The notes below the pieces were generated by a model. It ran no database searches and was not told where the DNA came from. It saw nothing but the letters and a program-made list of their open reading frames with translations. The position numbers were made by a program, and so were the translations under genes. Positions 1-12,241 of a DNA stretch of 64,000 nucleotides are shown one piece after another. Position 1 is the stretch's first letter. Every line of letters starts with the position of its first letter. This stretch comes from Sparassis latifolia (lineage: Eukaryota; Basidiomycota; Agaricomycetes; Polyporales; Sparassidaceae): NCBI GenBank assembly GCA_018466975.1, contig CM031562.1, forward strand, positions 310,001 to 374,000, read 5' to 3'.

Positions 1-186
1 TACTTCTGCCCCTTTGTAGGTGAAGACGAGAGACATCCGTACTGCAAGATACAACTTGAAACGAGACGCAATTGGATCGTTCTGTTGTAGCAGATTTCAT
101 CCTCCTGAGTGTGCCACAAAACGCTATCACGTTTCATCACGCTTACGCATGTTGCTTTGTTGTACTTGCAGGCGTGCCAGTGCGTT

Positions 187-779
187 TGTTCCCGCGGTTC
201 CTGAGATCTCGCCATGGGTATATCAGAGCAGCGCTGCAAGATCGTGGATGCCCCATCCTTGGATCCTCCCCATCTCTACACCACCCTCCCAGTCACCGCA
301 CAGTCATGTTAGGCGGACTGTCCCCGACCAAGCGTTGGCGCGGCGTTGTGGCCACCGACATCTTCCCGGCTACTCCCACTCTGCCGCAGACCACCAGCCT
401 TTCTCCTCAAGGCACCACGGAACGGTATTCGTCTCAGATGGACTCACCAAAAGGCTCCAGTCGGGGTCCCACCTTGACCGGGTCTCATCAACTCACACGA
501 TGCCGAGCGCGGGATGGAGACACCTCTCCAACACTCTCGTCGGCTACAACGGATGTTTACTCCCAACGTGAGGGTCGTGGAGGACAGGGTTCAGCTTTTT
601 CTCCGGTGTTGCGGGTGGTGCAGACGCTGCGGGCCGCATCCCCAATTTCTCCTGGTGGCAAGCCTCGCTCTGGGAGAAATAGAGGCCTTCCGGGCCCAAG
701 CTCACCATTGCGGTCTGAGCGCGATGCGATGATTCGCGCATGGGCAGAGAACGTCAAGGATTCAAGGGCAGATACCTGA
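187..779 (+). pseudogene. Decayed copy of the 49.6-kb hypothetical gene
   Basis: Bases from about 187 onward match the region around 49,500-49,670. Shared blocks include GTTCCCG, GAGATCTCGCC / GAGGTCTCGCC, GCAGCGCTGC, CCCATCTCT and CCCCGAC. The best-preserved protein stretch starts at 306 with MLGGLSPTK, against MSGRLSPTR in the intact gene. Further on the resemblance continues in other frames: a piece reading EIEAFRAQ near 675-705 resembles EIKQVFRAN of the intact protein. The homology is therefore spread over more than one frame, which points to a frameshifted relic. Open frames of 183 and 235 codons cross this stretch, but neither carries the whole similarity. The intact gene has no known function, so none can be given here. 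The 5' limit and the degree of decay are estimates by eye. Confidence 0.6.
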
Positions 780-1317
780 TAGACTTGCATTCTGGTTGAA
801 ACGGGCCACATGCATGTTCAAGCTAAGCCATAGAGTGTTTCTTGAGCGTTGGTGGGCGCAGATCGCGTTATTCACTGTTATGTACATCTTTCGTTATTGT
901 CACGCTGGGTCGTGTAGAACTTGCTCGTGTATCTCCTGTTGCAGTCACGGTACGCCCCTGGCTGCAGACTGTTGTAGTGGGCCCTACGCAAGGAATCGGA
1001 TTGGAGAAACCATAGCTAAGGCACTGGCGCCAGCATAGAGTGTCAAAAGCTGCCGCATCATTTCATCGCAGATACACCATGTGTCTGAGATATCTGAGTA
1101 TCCGCCGACCAGCCAGTGATGCATTCAAGATGCATTCAAGTTTGTACCGCGACTAGGTTCGAACCGTTCGATGACACTTGCCGTCGCCCGGCAGACGCCG
1201 TGACACGCGCGTAACTGCATCGTGACTTGCCGGTTTGACGCGCTGCACAGTGCAAGCGTGCAGTTTCTCTGCACGACCAGTCGTGTTTGTCTTTCCGCTC
1301 TCCTCTCTTACTACATC
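780..1317. other. Intergenic, upstream of DNM1
   Basis: No coding frame with protein-like character or splice support was seen. The stretch contains the promoter and 5' leader of the dynamin gene that starts at 1318; no clear TATA box was recognised. Confidence 0.5.
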
Positions 1318-4300
1318 ATGGACGCCGACCTCATTAAGCTCGTGAACAAGCTTCAAGATACCTTCGCTAACCTCGGTAAGACATGCTCTCTAGCAATTTT
1401 TCTCGTTCTAATGGTGGTCGTGAAGGAGGGGAACTGGACATGCCCCAGTTGGCTGTGGTAAGTTTCGGATGAACGTCGCTTCGTTCGTCGTTCACGCAAT
1501 TCATAGGTGGGCAGCCAATCTGCGGGGAAGTCTAGCGTTCTCGAAACGTACGTTCTGGGCACAGTTGTAGTGCGAACCTGCTAACTCTCCTTTGCAGAAT
1601 TGTCGGCCGAGACTTCCTTCCTCGCGGACAGGGCATTGTGACCCGCCGGCCACTCGTCCTGCAGCTAATCCACACGCCTCTGCATGAACAAACAACAGGT
1701 TCGCTGCCTCCATCATACACGGAATGGGGCCAGTTCCTGCACGTCGACAAGAGGTTCACGGACTTCAACGAGATCCGCCGGGAGATCGAGCAGGAAACCT
1801 TCAGGGTAGCCGGGCAGAACAAGGGTATCAGCAAGCTTCCGATACATCTCCGGATATACAGCCCGAATGTTCTCGACCTTACACTCGTGGACCTTCCAGG
1901 GTTGACAAAGGTGCGTGCAAGGCCGAGAATCAACGGTTTCAGAGGCCAAGGTGCAGTTTTGGAGAGCATCGTCTCTGCATCTGGAACTCGCTCGATGTGC
2001 AATTAGTTTTGGCTGTCTGGTCGGAAGCACCAACCGGAAGTGATTCCAGTGTGAAGTGGATGCGGTGAACGCGTGTGGTTCTCCCTGCGACACACGCCTT
2101 GTACGCGCCTTCACCACCTGTTCGAATCACTTCTTCTTGCTGAGCAGGAAATTTCGCAACGTCACGATCCGGCTGCTCATACTTATACTCACGATGCTGG
2201 AATACCTTTCTACAAGACACGTGGTGATATACGCGACGCGCAATCATCGACGTCCCTCATCGTGCTTTGGGTCACTCTTGATCAACTTCAACTTCGCCAA
2301 CAGTACTCGAGCTCGCGTAGGAAGACCAGATTTGAGCAGTGTCCAGCTGACTTAGGCAGCTAATGGGTGTTGGCTGTTCATTGAGTGGACAGTCGCTGAA
2401 TATTTGCAACCCTGGGTGATCTGGACTCCGTCACAGCTTGATTGATTTTGAATTCTCAGAAGAGACAGTGGACCCTGCGCAAGGAGCACCGTGCAGGGGA
2501 CGTAGCCATGTCTGGCCGTCGATGCGACAATACCCTTTTTGCACTGCGCCGGTCGCTGTTTTTGTTTCTGTACTGTATATCATACCTCTTCACACTGATA
2601 TGTTTCCACTGGATTCCAACGATTCTGCATTGGTGGGCTTGACAAGCATACTCACACGCCTCCCATAGATCCCTGTGGGCGACCAACCGAGCGACATTGA
2701 ACGACAGATTCGGAGTCTCGTTTTAGACTACATTTCGAAACCGAATTGGTGCGTGTAGTTCGATGGGTAGGCGCCGAATGCTCTGACTGCAATTGCAGCG
2801 TGATTCTATCCGTGTCTGCAGCGAATGTGGACCTGGCGAACTCGGAGTCGCTCAAGCTCGCGCGATCTGTGGACCCACAAGGCCGACGCACGATCGGTGT
2901 GCTCACGAAGTTGGACCTGATGGACGCGGGGACGAACGCGCTGGACATCCTGACGGGGCGCATATACCCACTGAAGCTGGGGTTCATCGGTGTGGTGAAC
3001 CGGAGCCAGCAGGATATCAACGCGGAGAAGAACATGAAGGATGCGCTTGACAGCGAGACGGAGTTTTTGGTGAATCACCCGTCGTACAGAAACATCGCTC
3101 ACAAAAATGGGACGCGGTATCTAGCGAAGACGCTGAACCAGGTATGTTGCACGAGTGACTTATGCGTGGTCGGTGTGCTCACGTGGACTAGGTGCTCATG
3201 AACCACATACGAGACAAGCTACCGGATATGAAAGCGCGGTTAAACACGCTGATGGGCCAAGCGCAGCAGGAATTAAACTCGTTTGGTGACTCGGCGGTGT
3301 ATGGCGATACTAACCAAGTAAGGTGATTCTGCATATGCAACGGCCCTAAGTCCTCACTTTCTGCAGCAAGGAGCGCTCGTGCTGCGTCTGATGACTCAGT
3401 TCGCCCGAGATTTCGTCGCGTCGATCGATGGAACGAGCGTCGACATCTCGACGAAGGAGCTTTCTGGCGGCGCGAGGATATACTACATCTTCAACGACGT
3501 GTTCGGAGCTGCCCTTGGGTCGATCGATGCGACACAAAACTTGGACAACCAGGATATCCGCACGGCGATTCGAAACTCAACAGGCCCGAGACCGAGCCTG
3601 TTCGTTCCAGAAATCGCGTTTGACCTCCTTGTGAAGCCTCAGATCAAGTTGCTGGAAGCACCAAGTTTACGCTGCGTGGAGCTGGTGTACGAGGAGTTAG
3701 TGAAAATCTGTCATAACTGCACGAGCTCGGTAGGCAACTTACCTGCAAATTTGTCTGCAAAGCTGACAGTCGCGATGTCAGGAACTCCAACGATTCCCTA
3801 CATTGCATGCACAATTAGTGGAGGTGGTTTCGGAACTGTTGCGCGAACGGTTAGGACCGGCTACCGAATACACGCAAAGCCTGATTGACATTCAGACCGC
3901 CTACATCAACACGAACCATCCGGCGTTCATCTCCGGATCTGCAGTGACGACACAAGCTGCGTCAAGTCCTGCTCCAGCAAAACAAATTCCGCCACGTGTA
4001 AGTGTTCTGTGCGCGCGTCGTGACCATGGTAGTGACAAGTCGCAGCCTTCTTCAGTCGAATTGGTGAACGGGAACACTGCACCAGATGAAGAAGAATCGT
4101 CGACAGACGAATCCAGCGGCGTCAACGGAGCCCACCCTCGTGATGCGCGTTCGGTATCTTCCACTGTTCACGACCGTGCGCGAACAACGGCGGCAACAGT
4201 CTCTGTCACTACTGCACCACGCCGTCCATCCTCCCCTGCACCGAAGGGACACCATCACCATACGCTGCGACATTCGTCTGGCACTCAGAACGGGGTTCCA

Positions 4301-4928
4301 AGAACGTCAACTCAGTCTGGCACTACGAAGGAAACGTTCTTAAATTACTTCTTCGGGCAGAACGGCCCTGGACCGCTGGCCGGCTCCAGCATTGAACGTC
4401 CAAGCACAGGGACAGGCATCTCTCCTGTAGGGCGTGACGTTTCCGGCGGAGAAGCCATCCTGGAGACAGGGTTGATGGCAGGAAAACGGTCATTGGAGGG
4501 AAACAATGCGGCATTCGATATGAAGAGCCTCGGCAGACACATCGAAGCTGTATGTGATTTCTTGGCTTGTTGTACGTGCAGTGGCGCTGACGAACTTCCA
4601 GGCTTATGACGGCAGCAGCGTACACCTGAGCATGCATGAAGAGATGGAGGCGAACCTCATCCGTGCATTGATTGCATCATATTTCAGCATTGTCCGCCAG
4701 ACAATTCAGGATCTGGTGCCGAAGGCCATCATGCACCTGCTCGTGAACAACACGTCGCAACAAGTGCAAAACCGTCTCGTGGCATCTTTATACAAACCGG
4801 ATCTATTTGCAGAGCTTCTGAATGAGGATGAGGCATTAGTGGCTGAGCGGACACGGGTCAAGGCGCTCCTGGATGCATACAAGGAGGCATTCAAGACTCT
4901 CTCTGAGGTGACTCTAAAATCTTCGTAG
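1318..4928 (+). CDS. DNM1: Dynamin-related GTPase, DNM1 type
   Basis: Large GTPase that assembles into rings on membranes; the DNM1/DRP1 family divides mitochondria and peroxisomes. Eleven exons were placed: 1318-1375, 1426-1457, 1507-1547, 1598-1910, 2669-2748, 2799-3141, 3192-3317, 3367-3729, 3782-3997, 4046-4549 and 4602-4928. They give 800 aa, the usual length for DNM1. Visible motifs are the P-loop GSQSAGKSS, the switch region RPLVLQL, DLPGLTK, and the TKLD base-recognition motif. The stalk follows, then a low-complexity variable insert (about residues 470-680) ending in FLNYFFG, and a C-terminal GTPase effector domain. The effector domain reads [11 protein letters not shown] and [11 protein letters not shown], closer to Dnm1/DRP1 than to Vps1, so DNM1 is preferred. 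The 3998-4045 intron is in frame and could be retained. The fourth intron is unusually long (758 nt). Confidence 0.93.
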
Positions 4929-5166
4929 TACATGCACTGTTGGCTGTCCAGATCTCACGTTCGTTGCTTTACGGTTGTTATGATATACTTACTACCCAGC
5001 TCCGCATCCTCTGCCAGTTCGGAATAACATTTCATCGTCATAATTCGTGAAACATACAAATCGTAAGTCATGACACGATCTACACACAGCAAGTCGGGAC
5101 GTTGGCCAGCACAGACACCGAGTATCAGGTACAAACAGAGCAGAGACATGAGACCAGCAGACGAGG

Positions 5167-8100
5167 TCAAACACTCGGGTCCAGAGGCTGCGCTTTCACG
5201 GCGACCCATTTCTCCTTCGCATCGCGCGTCTCCGCATCAAGCTCCTGGGACGAATTGGGCTCCTTGCCAACCTTGTCGGAGCCGTCTTCCTCGGAGGTTA
5301 CGTTGTCTTCCGTGTCGGCCTCAGTGCCCGTGTTGGTGACGTCCTCGGCGTCCGACTGTGGGGAAGCAGGTGTGGTGACAGCGACGCATTCATCGGCGCT
5401 GGAGTCGCTGGAATCCGAGGACTCTGACTTCGCAGCCTCAGCAGCTTTCTTGGCCTTCGAGCGAGCTTCCTTCTTCTCCGCTTTCTGTAGAAAGACACCA
5501 AGTTTTAGCTTCAGCGCGACAGAGAGCATCAGGCGCACGTACCTCCTTCGCCGCCTTCTCTTCCTTCTTCAAATGAAACAAAGGAGTCAGCTGCCACGCT
5601 GTAATGATGCATGATCAGTCTTTTTTACCAGTTTTGCTTCGGCCTCTTCCTTCTGCAAAAAGATCCATGTGAGCCGGAGCGCGAAGGAACAACTTAGCCG
5701 AACGAACCTCTTTCTTGGCCTTCTCCTCTGCCTGCGTCACACATCAGCCTGTTTACGGAATGAGAGACAAAAAATGACGAACTTCCTTCTTCTCTTTAGC
5801 CTCGCGCTGACGCCAATCTCATCAGAAGACGTCGAGGGGCGGCGAGCGTCATCACTTACCTCCTCCTTCTCTTTCTTCAGTTTAGCGCGCGTCTCGCGTT
5901 CTTCGACGACCCTAATACGTGATGTTAGATCCGACTTCACGTAATCGGAGAATGAAGAATACGCACCAGGCAGCAACTTCATCTACACATTCTTGGGGGC
6001 GCGTCTTGTTCCTGAGAAGGTATCCCTGCAGAGCTGCCACCTAGCAGACGCTCAGGCGGCGAGAAAATATGGAGAATTGTCCCGGCACTTACGCTCAGTT
6101 CTCCCTCGGGAATAGCATCTGCAAATCGCTTAGCAAGTACGGTGATCTCTTCCTCTGAGAGTAGAGGAATTGCATGAGTAAAGCGCTTGCGCTTCGGCAC
6201 AGCGAGATTGTCCTGTGATGTTGCGAGGTCCGCACAGGACGAAGCCGCCGATGACGCGGGGGTGCTATCACTCTTCGTGTTCTTCGATGGGAAGAAGCAT
6301 TTGAAGATGCCTTCGGCTTGCCATTTCGTAGCATGCTTGAAGTTCACCCACACATCCATGCGTCCAGGGCGACTCAGCGCCGGATCCAGACGCTCGATGT
6401 GATTTGTGGTTGCGAACAGAAGGCTGTCATTCAGAGGTTTAGACAAAGGATTACGACACGAAGATGGGCCTGTGCTCACCGGCCCTCTGCGGCCGCGACG
6501 CCGTCAAGACTGTTGAGCAATCCGCTCAAACTCAAGGTGGACCCGTCGTTGTCCTCATCCTTGTTCTTCGCGGTCGATGTCGTGCTGGATGTCTTGCTGC
6601 TGGTCGGAGTACCTGTAGAAGTCTCGTCACGAGAGACGCCGCGCGTGAACGCGGCATCTAAATCCTCTAGAAGCAAGATACATCTGCAGAACAAAGACTC
6701 GTCAGGCTCCGTATGTCACATAGATGAAGGGCTGCTTACCTGGATGGTACGTTGCCCATCAACGTCGTCAATGTATTATCGCTCATACTTCACACCGAAG
6801 TGTCAGTGTCAAATACATTCGAGAGGTAGGACCTCACGCACCCCTTCGACGACAAACTGACAACGTAAATGTCGAGCCCAAGTTCACCAGCCAAACTGTG
6901 AATGAGGGACGTCTTGCCACTTTGGAACCGTATCAGACCCGTGACAAGGGCCGAACGTCGAGAAGCACATACCTTCCAGGAACACCATGCAGCAGGTAAC
7001 CCCGCCGGAACGGGATTCCTAATTCGCACTGTCAGCGCCCACGTCGGTGGAGGCCACTGATCAGAAAACTGACCTCTCTCAGCATACCTGAGCCGAAATA
7101 CGTGTTAATTTCAACATCGCGAGAATGTTTCATGCGAAATTGTCTCACCATTCCTCGGAACACAGGAAGTCCTTGCAGTCCGCCAGAATCATATCCTTGA
7201 CACCTGGCTCCAAAACGATAGAGCTCATGGGACGCTTCTGACGTGCGCCGTTCCATCTCCAGCAGCCGTACGTACTGTCGGCCACATCAGCGAGACCATC
7301 TCAGTTCGGAAACGGGATGAAATCTTACGTATCGGCCATGAATATGTGCACGCGGTGCTCCGCGTCCTTCTCATACTCTCGCTTAGCCTCGAGGACAAGT
7401 CTCTTGAGAATATCGTTGTTGCGGGCGACGACACTGGCTCCAGAGTCAGCAAAGCCAAGATCAGAGACAGGTTGGACTCTACCTGATCTTGAGCTCTGCA
7501 TAAGACCCGTAATCCTGGAAGCGTTTGGTGCGCGTTATCTAGAAGGAGCCTTATCAGCAAAAGGCTGATTCTTCGGGACGCCCGTGCTTACCCGAAGCCA
7601 ATGTCCACGGTAATAGATTGTGTGCGTGGTATCTATGGGAAGATGTGTGGTCAATATGACGTCATCATCCAGGGCAGAGTCAAACTTACCCAGACTAGGA
7701 ACTATAGCGACTGCAGTGCCATATGAATGCAATCGAGATGAGCTCTCAGCGCCAAAGTGGTTGAATACCGACCTTTACGTTTCTTACGGCCGCCGTCGAG
7801 CACTTCGTCACCCTCATCGTCGTCCTCCAGGTCCCCGCTGGTGGACTGCGTGAGACCATGACGGGAAACAGAGCGCGTTGTGATGTCAAATTCACGGCTC
7901 CGACCCCATGCCGGATGCTGTGTGCAAGTGAGTCAGAGGGACCTAGCTCGCAAGCAGCGCTCTTGCGTACCTTGGAAAGCCAGTGCATGAGCCTACAATG
8001 AAGTCATTACGTTACTGCAGTCAGCGAGGAAAATGAGAGGGGCTCACCAATCATACGGGTAATCCTCTTGGCTAAAGTGCGCAGTGAGAAAGAATGCTAA

Positions 8101-8341
8101 TGGGACACCTGTCAGTGAGACACCCGGATCTCGGTGGCACCCGCTGACTTACATTCGATGAAGCCGTTCCACGCTGAAACCGACACTCGTCGAGTGGTCT
8201 CGACAGCGCCACCGATGACCACCAATTTCTGAGGAAGTTAGTGGCGTGAGGCTTGAGTAAGGCTCTTAGACTTACCAAAGTATCCTGCAGAGGGTTGGTG
8301 TTCGCCGTGAAGGGGGACAACAAGCTCCTGATCGTGTCCAT
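5167..8341 (-). CDS. BCS1-like AAA ATPase with charged C-terminal tail
   Basis: AAA protein of the BCS1 family. BCS1 itself is a mitochondrial inner-membrane chaperone that inserts the Rieske protein into complex III; this one belongs to a set of relatives common in mushrooms whose substrates are unknown. The start at 8341 gives MDTIRSLLSPF. Exons continue at 8228-8153, 8096-8048, 7992-7971, 7917-7773, 7701-7690 (only 12 nt), 7632-7592, 7538-7483, 7433-7329 and 7274-7149, then about ten more. In order: a BCS1-type N-terminal region (YPYDWLMHWLSK, DTTHTIYYRGHWLR), Walker A GVPGSGKTS (split by a phase-2 intron), Walker B ILLLEDLDAAF, sensor motif LLFATTNH, and RLDPALSRPGRMD. After the AAA core comes a long Lys/Glu/Ala-rich, probably coiled-coil tail built from several small exons, then an acidic Ser-rich end. 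Length is roughly 660 aa. Confidence 0.9.
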
Positions 8342-11195
8342 GCTGTATGTCAACTGCCTAGGGGTGAGGGTGGAAGTAAAGGAGGAGAGAAGGGACGTTA
8401 CTTTTCAAGAATTTATAAGTCCGTCTTGCCTCGTGGCTGTGAGAGAGAAAGAATACGCGCATCGTTTGTTCAAGGCGCTTCGGAAGAATGATACCTTTCC
8501 TGATAGAGTGCAAAGCGATCTGTATTATGTACGTCCCGGTGTTCGAGGTTGTTGTGCGCTTAGCTGAGTCCATAAGGACGGGAGTGGCGCGCTGTAATAA
8601 CTGCCCATGCCCGGAACATCCAGAACTTCGTACATGCAAACCGGTCGTACTGGACCTGTGGTGAGCCACGGATATAGGAGGAAATCGAATGGAGCCGACG
8701 ATGCCGAACAAGTTCTGCCATATATGAGACGCTCGCCACTCCAAGTGCCCTTAGCTTGGTAGGTGATATTTGAAGTACGTATCCCTGACAGATAGCTAGA
8801 CATGATTGCACAAGAAGACCTTAATCAGGCTGCGATACATCACATAGAACGACAAAACATCACACAGTGGCCCCTCCTGAGAGTCGCTGTCAACGCTGAC
8901 TGGCGCCGATTCTCGTAAAGGCAACGCGTCGTCTTCAAGTTCGCACTACGGCTTGCACGGCGTGCGCAGTAACCAAGGGCGCCTATTGCTCAAGACTCTT
9001 CAGAAGCGTCGCCTATCATCCCGGTTTGCCGGCTCTTCATCTCGCCTCTTGGGCTGGATAACAATGACTCTTTTGAACACGCCACGACTGGACACGCTGC
9101 GTCGGGAATCAAAGCACTTTACTAATGGCGAACGCAGGTCAGATCCACATCTCGAACGTTCGCATGGAAGAGGCAATCGGGGCGAACGACCTTGTCCAGC
9201 GATGAGAGTAAATCGCAAGAGAACGCGGAATCGGAGACTCACAGCTTCATCCTGTCCCTCACTCCCTCACTCTCACGCCTTTGGCCCACGAGTTCCCCTG
9301 GCACTTGATCACATTCCGACGAGGGTAATGATGTTAGTCAGACGTAACGTCAAGTGCCTATGGCATGGCGCGCTTGAACGCACCTGTATCACATCCACAA
9401 GGCTCAGGATGATCGGGCCCGACTACACTACTCAGGCCCACTCCTCGAGCCCGCAGCATCCGATATTGAGCGTAATCGACTCGCACGTCTGCGTACGCAG
9501 GTGTTGCAGCTTTAGCTCAAGCAGACACCGGATACCGCTTCATTTTTCCACATGGGGGTATGTGGATCGGAATGAGAGGACACCCAGCACAAGTTCTGGT
9601 GTCGCCAACGTGGGTTGAATCCAGGCCCGTGACATCGACATAAAGGGTAATGATGAGAACCAGATACGCCCATGAACGGTAAATGAGCGCCCTGGACAAT
9701 AGCGGGCACGAGTCGTCGGAGTGGAAGTTCAGATGAGTCGAACGTCACAACCCCGATTTTTGGAGCCATATGAGATAGACCGCTGAGCCGGGGGAACAAA
9801 CGGATCTATCCCACGGCAGTGCACAGTACAACACTAGAGCCAAGTCGAGACACATACGGAAGAGAGGCAGAAACAAGCGAGCCTGACAGCAGAGATGCAT
9901 ACTAGGATCATCGCCACAGACAAGGTACAACACACGGCGAGAGATTGCGCCTGGACCCTATAATTGTTCAATAAGTGCCGAAGGAAAGGGGTACTAACCA
10001 CTGATGAGATTGCGTCCAGAGCTGTAACCCTTCAGTCGGAAATGGAACAGAAGCCATACTTGTAGAGGGACGAGCAAGAACCTGATATCCGAGCGTATCG
10101 TGACCATCGGACGTAGGCACCTGTAGGCGTTCGATCACGATGGGACTGCACCAATAAGCCACATATCTTGGGCCTGAATAAGGTGTCTTTGCAGGTAACT
10201 TGCACTCGTTCTCACTGACGCGCTACTCAGCACGAACGGTGAGATAAGGCAAAGTGGAATACATACACGGCACCCATCATATAAAACCCGGGTAAACGCA
10301 GGACTGGCGGGAGGCCACAACCAACAGGGACTGCAACATCAAGTTTCCGGTTGAATTGTGCTGAGCAATGTGTTTGTCAATCGAGCAGGTCAAACTGATC
10401 ACCTCGCCGCGAAATTCGGAAGCTGTTCGATGGTGAAGCTCGCCGCGTCGGGGATCCATTACAGCACCTCGAGTTATTTTGCATCACATCATGACCATAG
10501 GACATGAGACTGCCGGAAAACTTCACCATGAACATGTTTTGACCAGAACAGCACCAAGTATCCCGCCCACGGACATGTACACGGACACGCAAAGCCTGAA
10601 ATGGATAGTAATAGGCCACCTGAAAATTTACACGAACGTGTGAACGAATATCAGCAACCTCTTCGTTTCCTGAGCTGAGTGGAGTGGGACTAACGTACCC
10701 TCATGTCCGGTGACTATAATGGATACACATACGGGAGACGTAAAGAAGCATGCATGTATGGGGACACTTGGAGAAGGGAATGTGGTGGTACGAGGCAGAA
10801 CTTACTCGGAGTTGACTGGGAGAGTAATCACCACAGTCGAGAAGATTGCAGGGCTTGAGTATTACTCAGTCCGTCATAGACTTTCTAGGCGCCTTCCACG
10901 TTCGACGAGAACCAAGAGCGGGCAAGAAAAGCACACGCTGAGGCACACTGTACGTAAAGAGGTCGCAATGCATCAAACATTGCGCGTGAGCAGGCGTGTA
11001 CCCAAGACAGATGCAACATGTGTGAGGCGTAACAGCAGAGCCAGTGGTTCCAAAACTGCCGAATCTGGGAATTATCTGATCGAAGTATAGGGTACATCCG
11101 ACGATTCTGGGAAAAGCAAAGAGTATCAGTCTATGACATTACCACGGATGGAAACACGGATCCTCGCATGTAGCCTGTCCAATATCAATTCAGTA
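8342..11195. other. Stretch without a supported gene
   Basis: About 2.9 kb between the BCS1-like start and the SYS1 stop. Short open frames exist on both strands but none could be joined into a recognisable protein. On the minus strand around 9,600-10,000 some reading frames are hydrophobic, which might be the remains of a membrane protein or chance. A divergently transcribed gene with many short exons cannot be excluded. Confidence 0.4.
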
Positions 11196-11997
11196 TTAAT
11201 CTCGTCTTAGTAGGTCACCCATCTCCAACTCTTCTCCCTCGTTCGATGGGGCAACCGCCAGGCCCTCCGCCATCTCCCGCTTCACACAAAGCTGTTCTGC
11301 GGTAATGACCATGAGAGCAGCACTGCTGAACATGATCGCCCAGAAGAATAATGATGTGGGGAGTGACTTCGAGTAATACGTCGTCAGGACCAGATGGTTG
11401 AAAATGAGGGTTAAGGAGAAGTCCAGAATCAGACGGGGCCGCCTTATCAGCGCGTATAGATAGTAGACGCTGTATAAAGGCAGAGTTTAAGATTCCCTTC
11501 TCTAGAACTCTAGCGGAACTTACTCCACTGCCGACGCAACCAACCAGCAGACAGCGATGATCCAACCTCGTGCTGGGTCTATTCGGCCGTCCCAGTCATC
11601 CATGTGCGGAATGGTAGACCCTAGTTGCTTGCCGCCGCTCCAGACGGCGTTCCAAGTGCTCCAAGGATCATCCCCGGTGCGAGCAGTGAGTCTTCCCGCC
11701 ATCTCCCGCCAATCCATTACCATCCCTGGGTGAATGCGCAGAATTCTCATTAGATCCTCCATTCATCAGTAAGAAAATGCATACCAACATTAGCGGCGCC
11801 TCCATCGTATTCAAGCGCGCTGGGTTCTGCAAATATTGTGAGCAGTGGCGGCACGAGGACGGCTAGGGTAAGGTAGTGAAGTGATTGCATGGACACGATC
11901 TGTAGAAACAATAAGTTGTAGCTTCCAAGACTTATCCGTCGGGTTTACGTACCTGAGAAATCAGCAAGACGGGATCCCAGCCAGACGTTTTCGCCAT
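11196..11997 (-). CDS. SYS1: Golgi membrane protein SYS1
   Basis: SYS1 is a small four-pass Golgi protein that recruits the ARL3/ARFRP1 GTPase to the trans-Golgi network. Exons are 11997-11953, 11899-11785, 11725-11524 and 11469-11196. The start was chosen at MAKTSGWDP because the family begins with a short leader followed by WDPxLIxSQI; here it reads GWDPVLLISQIVSMQ. Hydrophobic segments follow: LTLAVLVPPLL, GWIIAVCWLVASAV and SLFFWAIMFSSAAL. The family hallmarks LDFSLTLIFNHLVLTTYYS and ITAEQLCVKREM are near the C-terminus, which ends in an acidic tail. A longer N-terminus from an upstream in-frame ATG is possible. The loop between the first and second hydrophobic segments is longer than in the human protein. 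Confidence 0.9.
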
Positions 11998-12241
11998 AAC
12001 ATTGACAAATGCGATGTAAGCGATGGCATGCAGGTCGTGGAGCAGGAGAAGGAGCAAAGTTGCCATTATAAGCGCGTAACCTAGAGAAAATTAAATGTTC
12101 TAATACAACTTTACATAGCTTTGTAGGCTAGATTTGATCCTCTACCTATAACGGATAACCGGAAATTCCGTCGAAACATCGTCGCCAACTAGACGGTGCC
12201 TCAGGCTCCTGTACAGCTCTGTACGAGCTCTACGCCGTGAC

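Noticed and set aside
1150..1170. GGTTCGAACC resembling a tRNA T-loop
   Set aside because: No acceptor stem or D-arm fits around it; it is a chance palindrome.
10710..11090. 126-codon plus-strand frame upstream of the SYS1 stop
   Set aside because: Composition is basic and repetitive without motifs, and there is no splice or promoter support.
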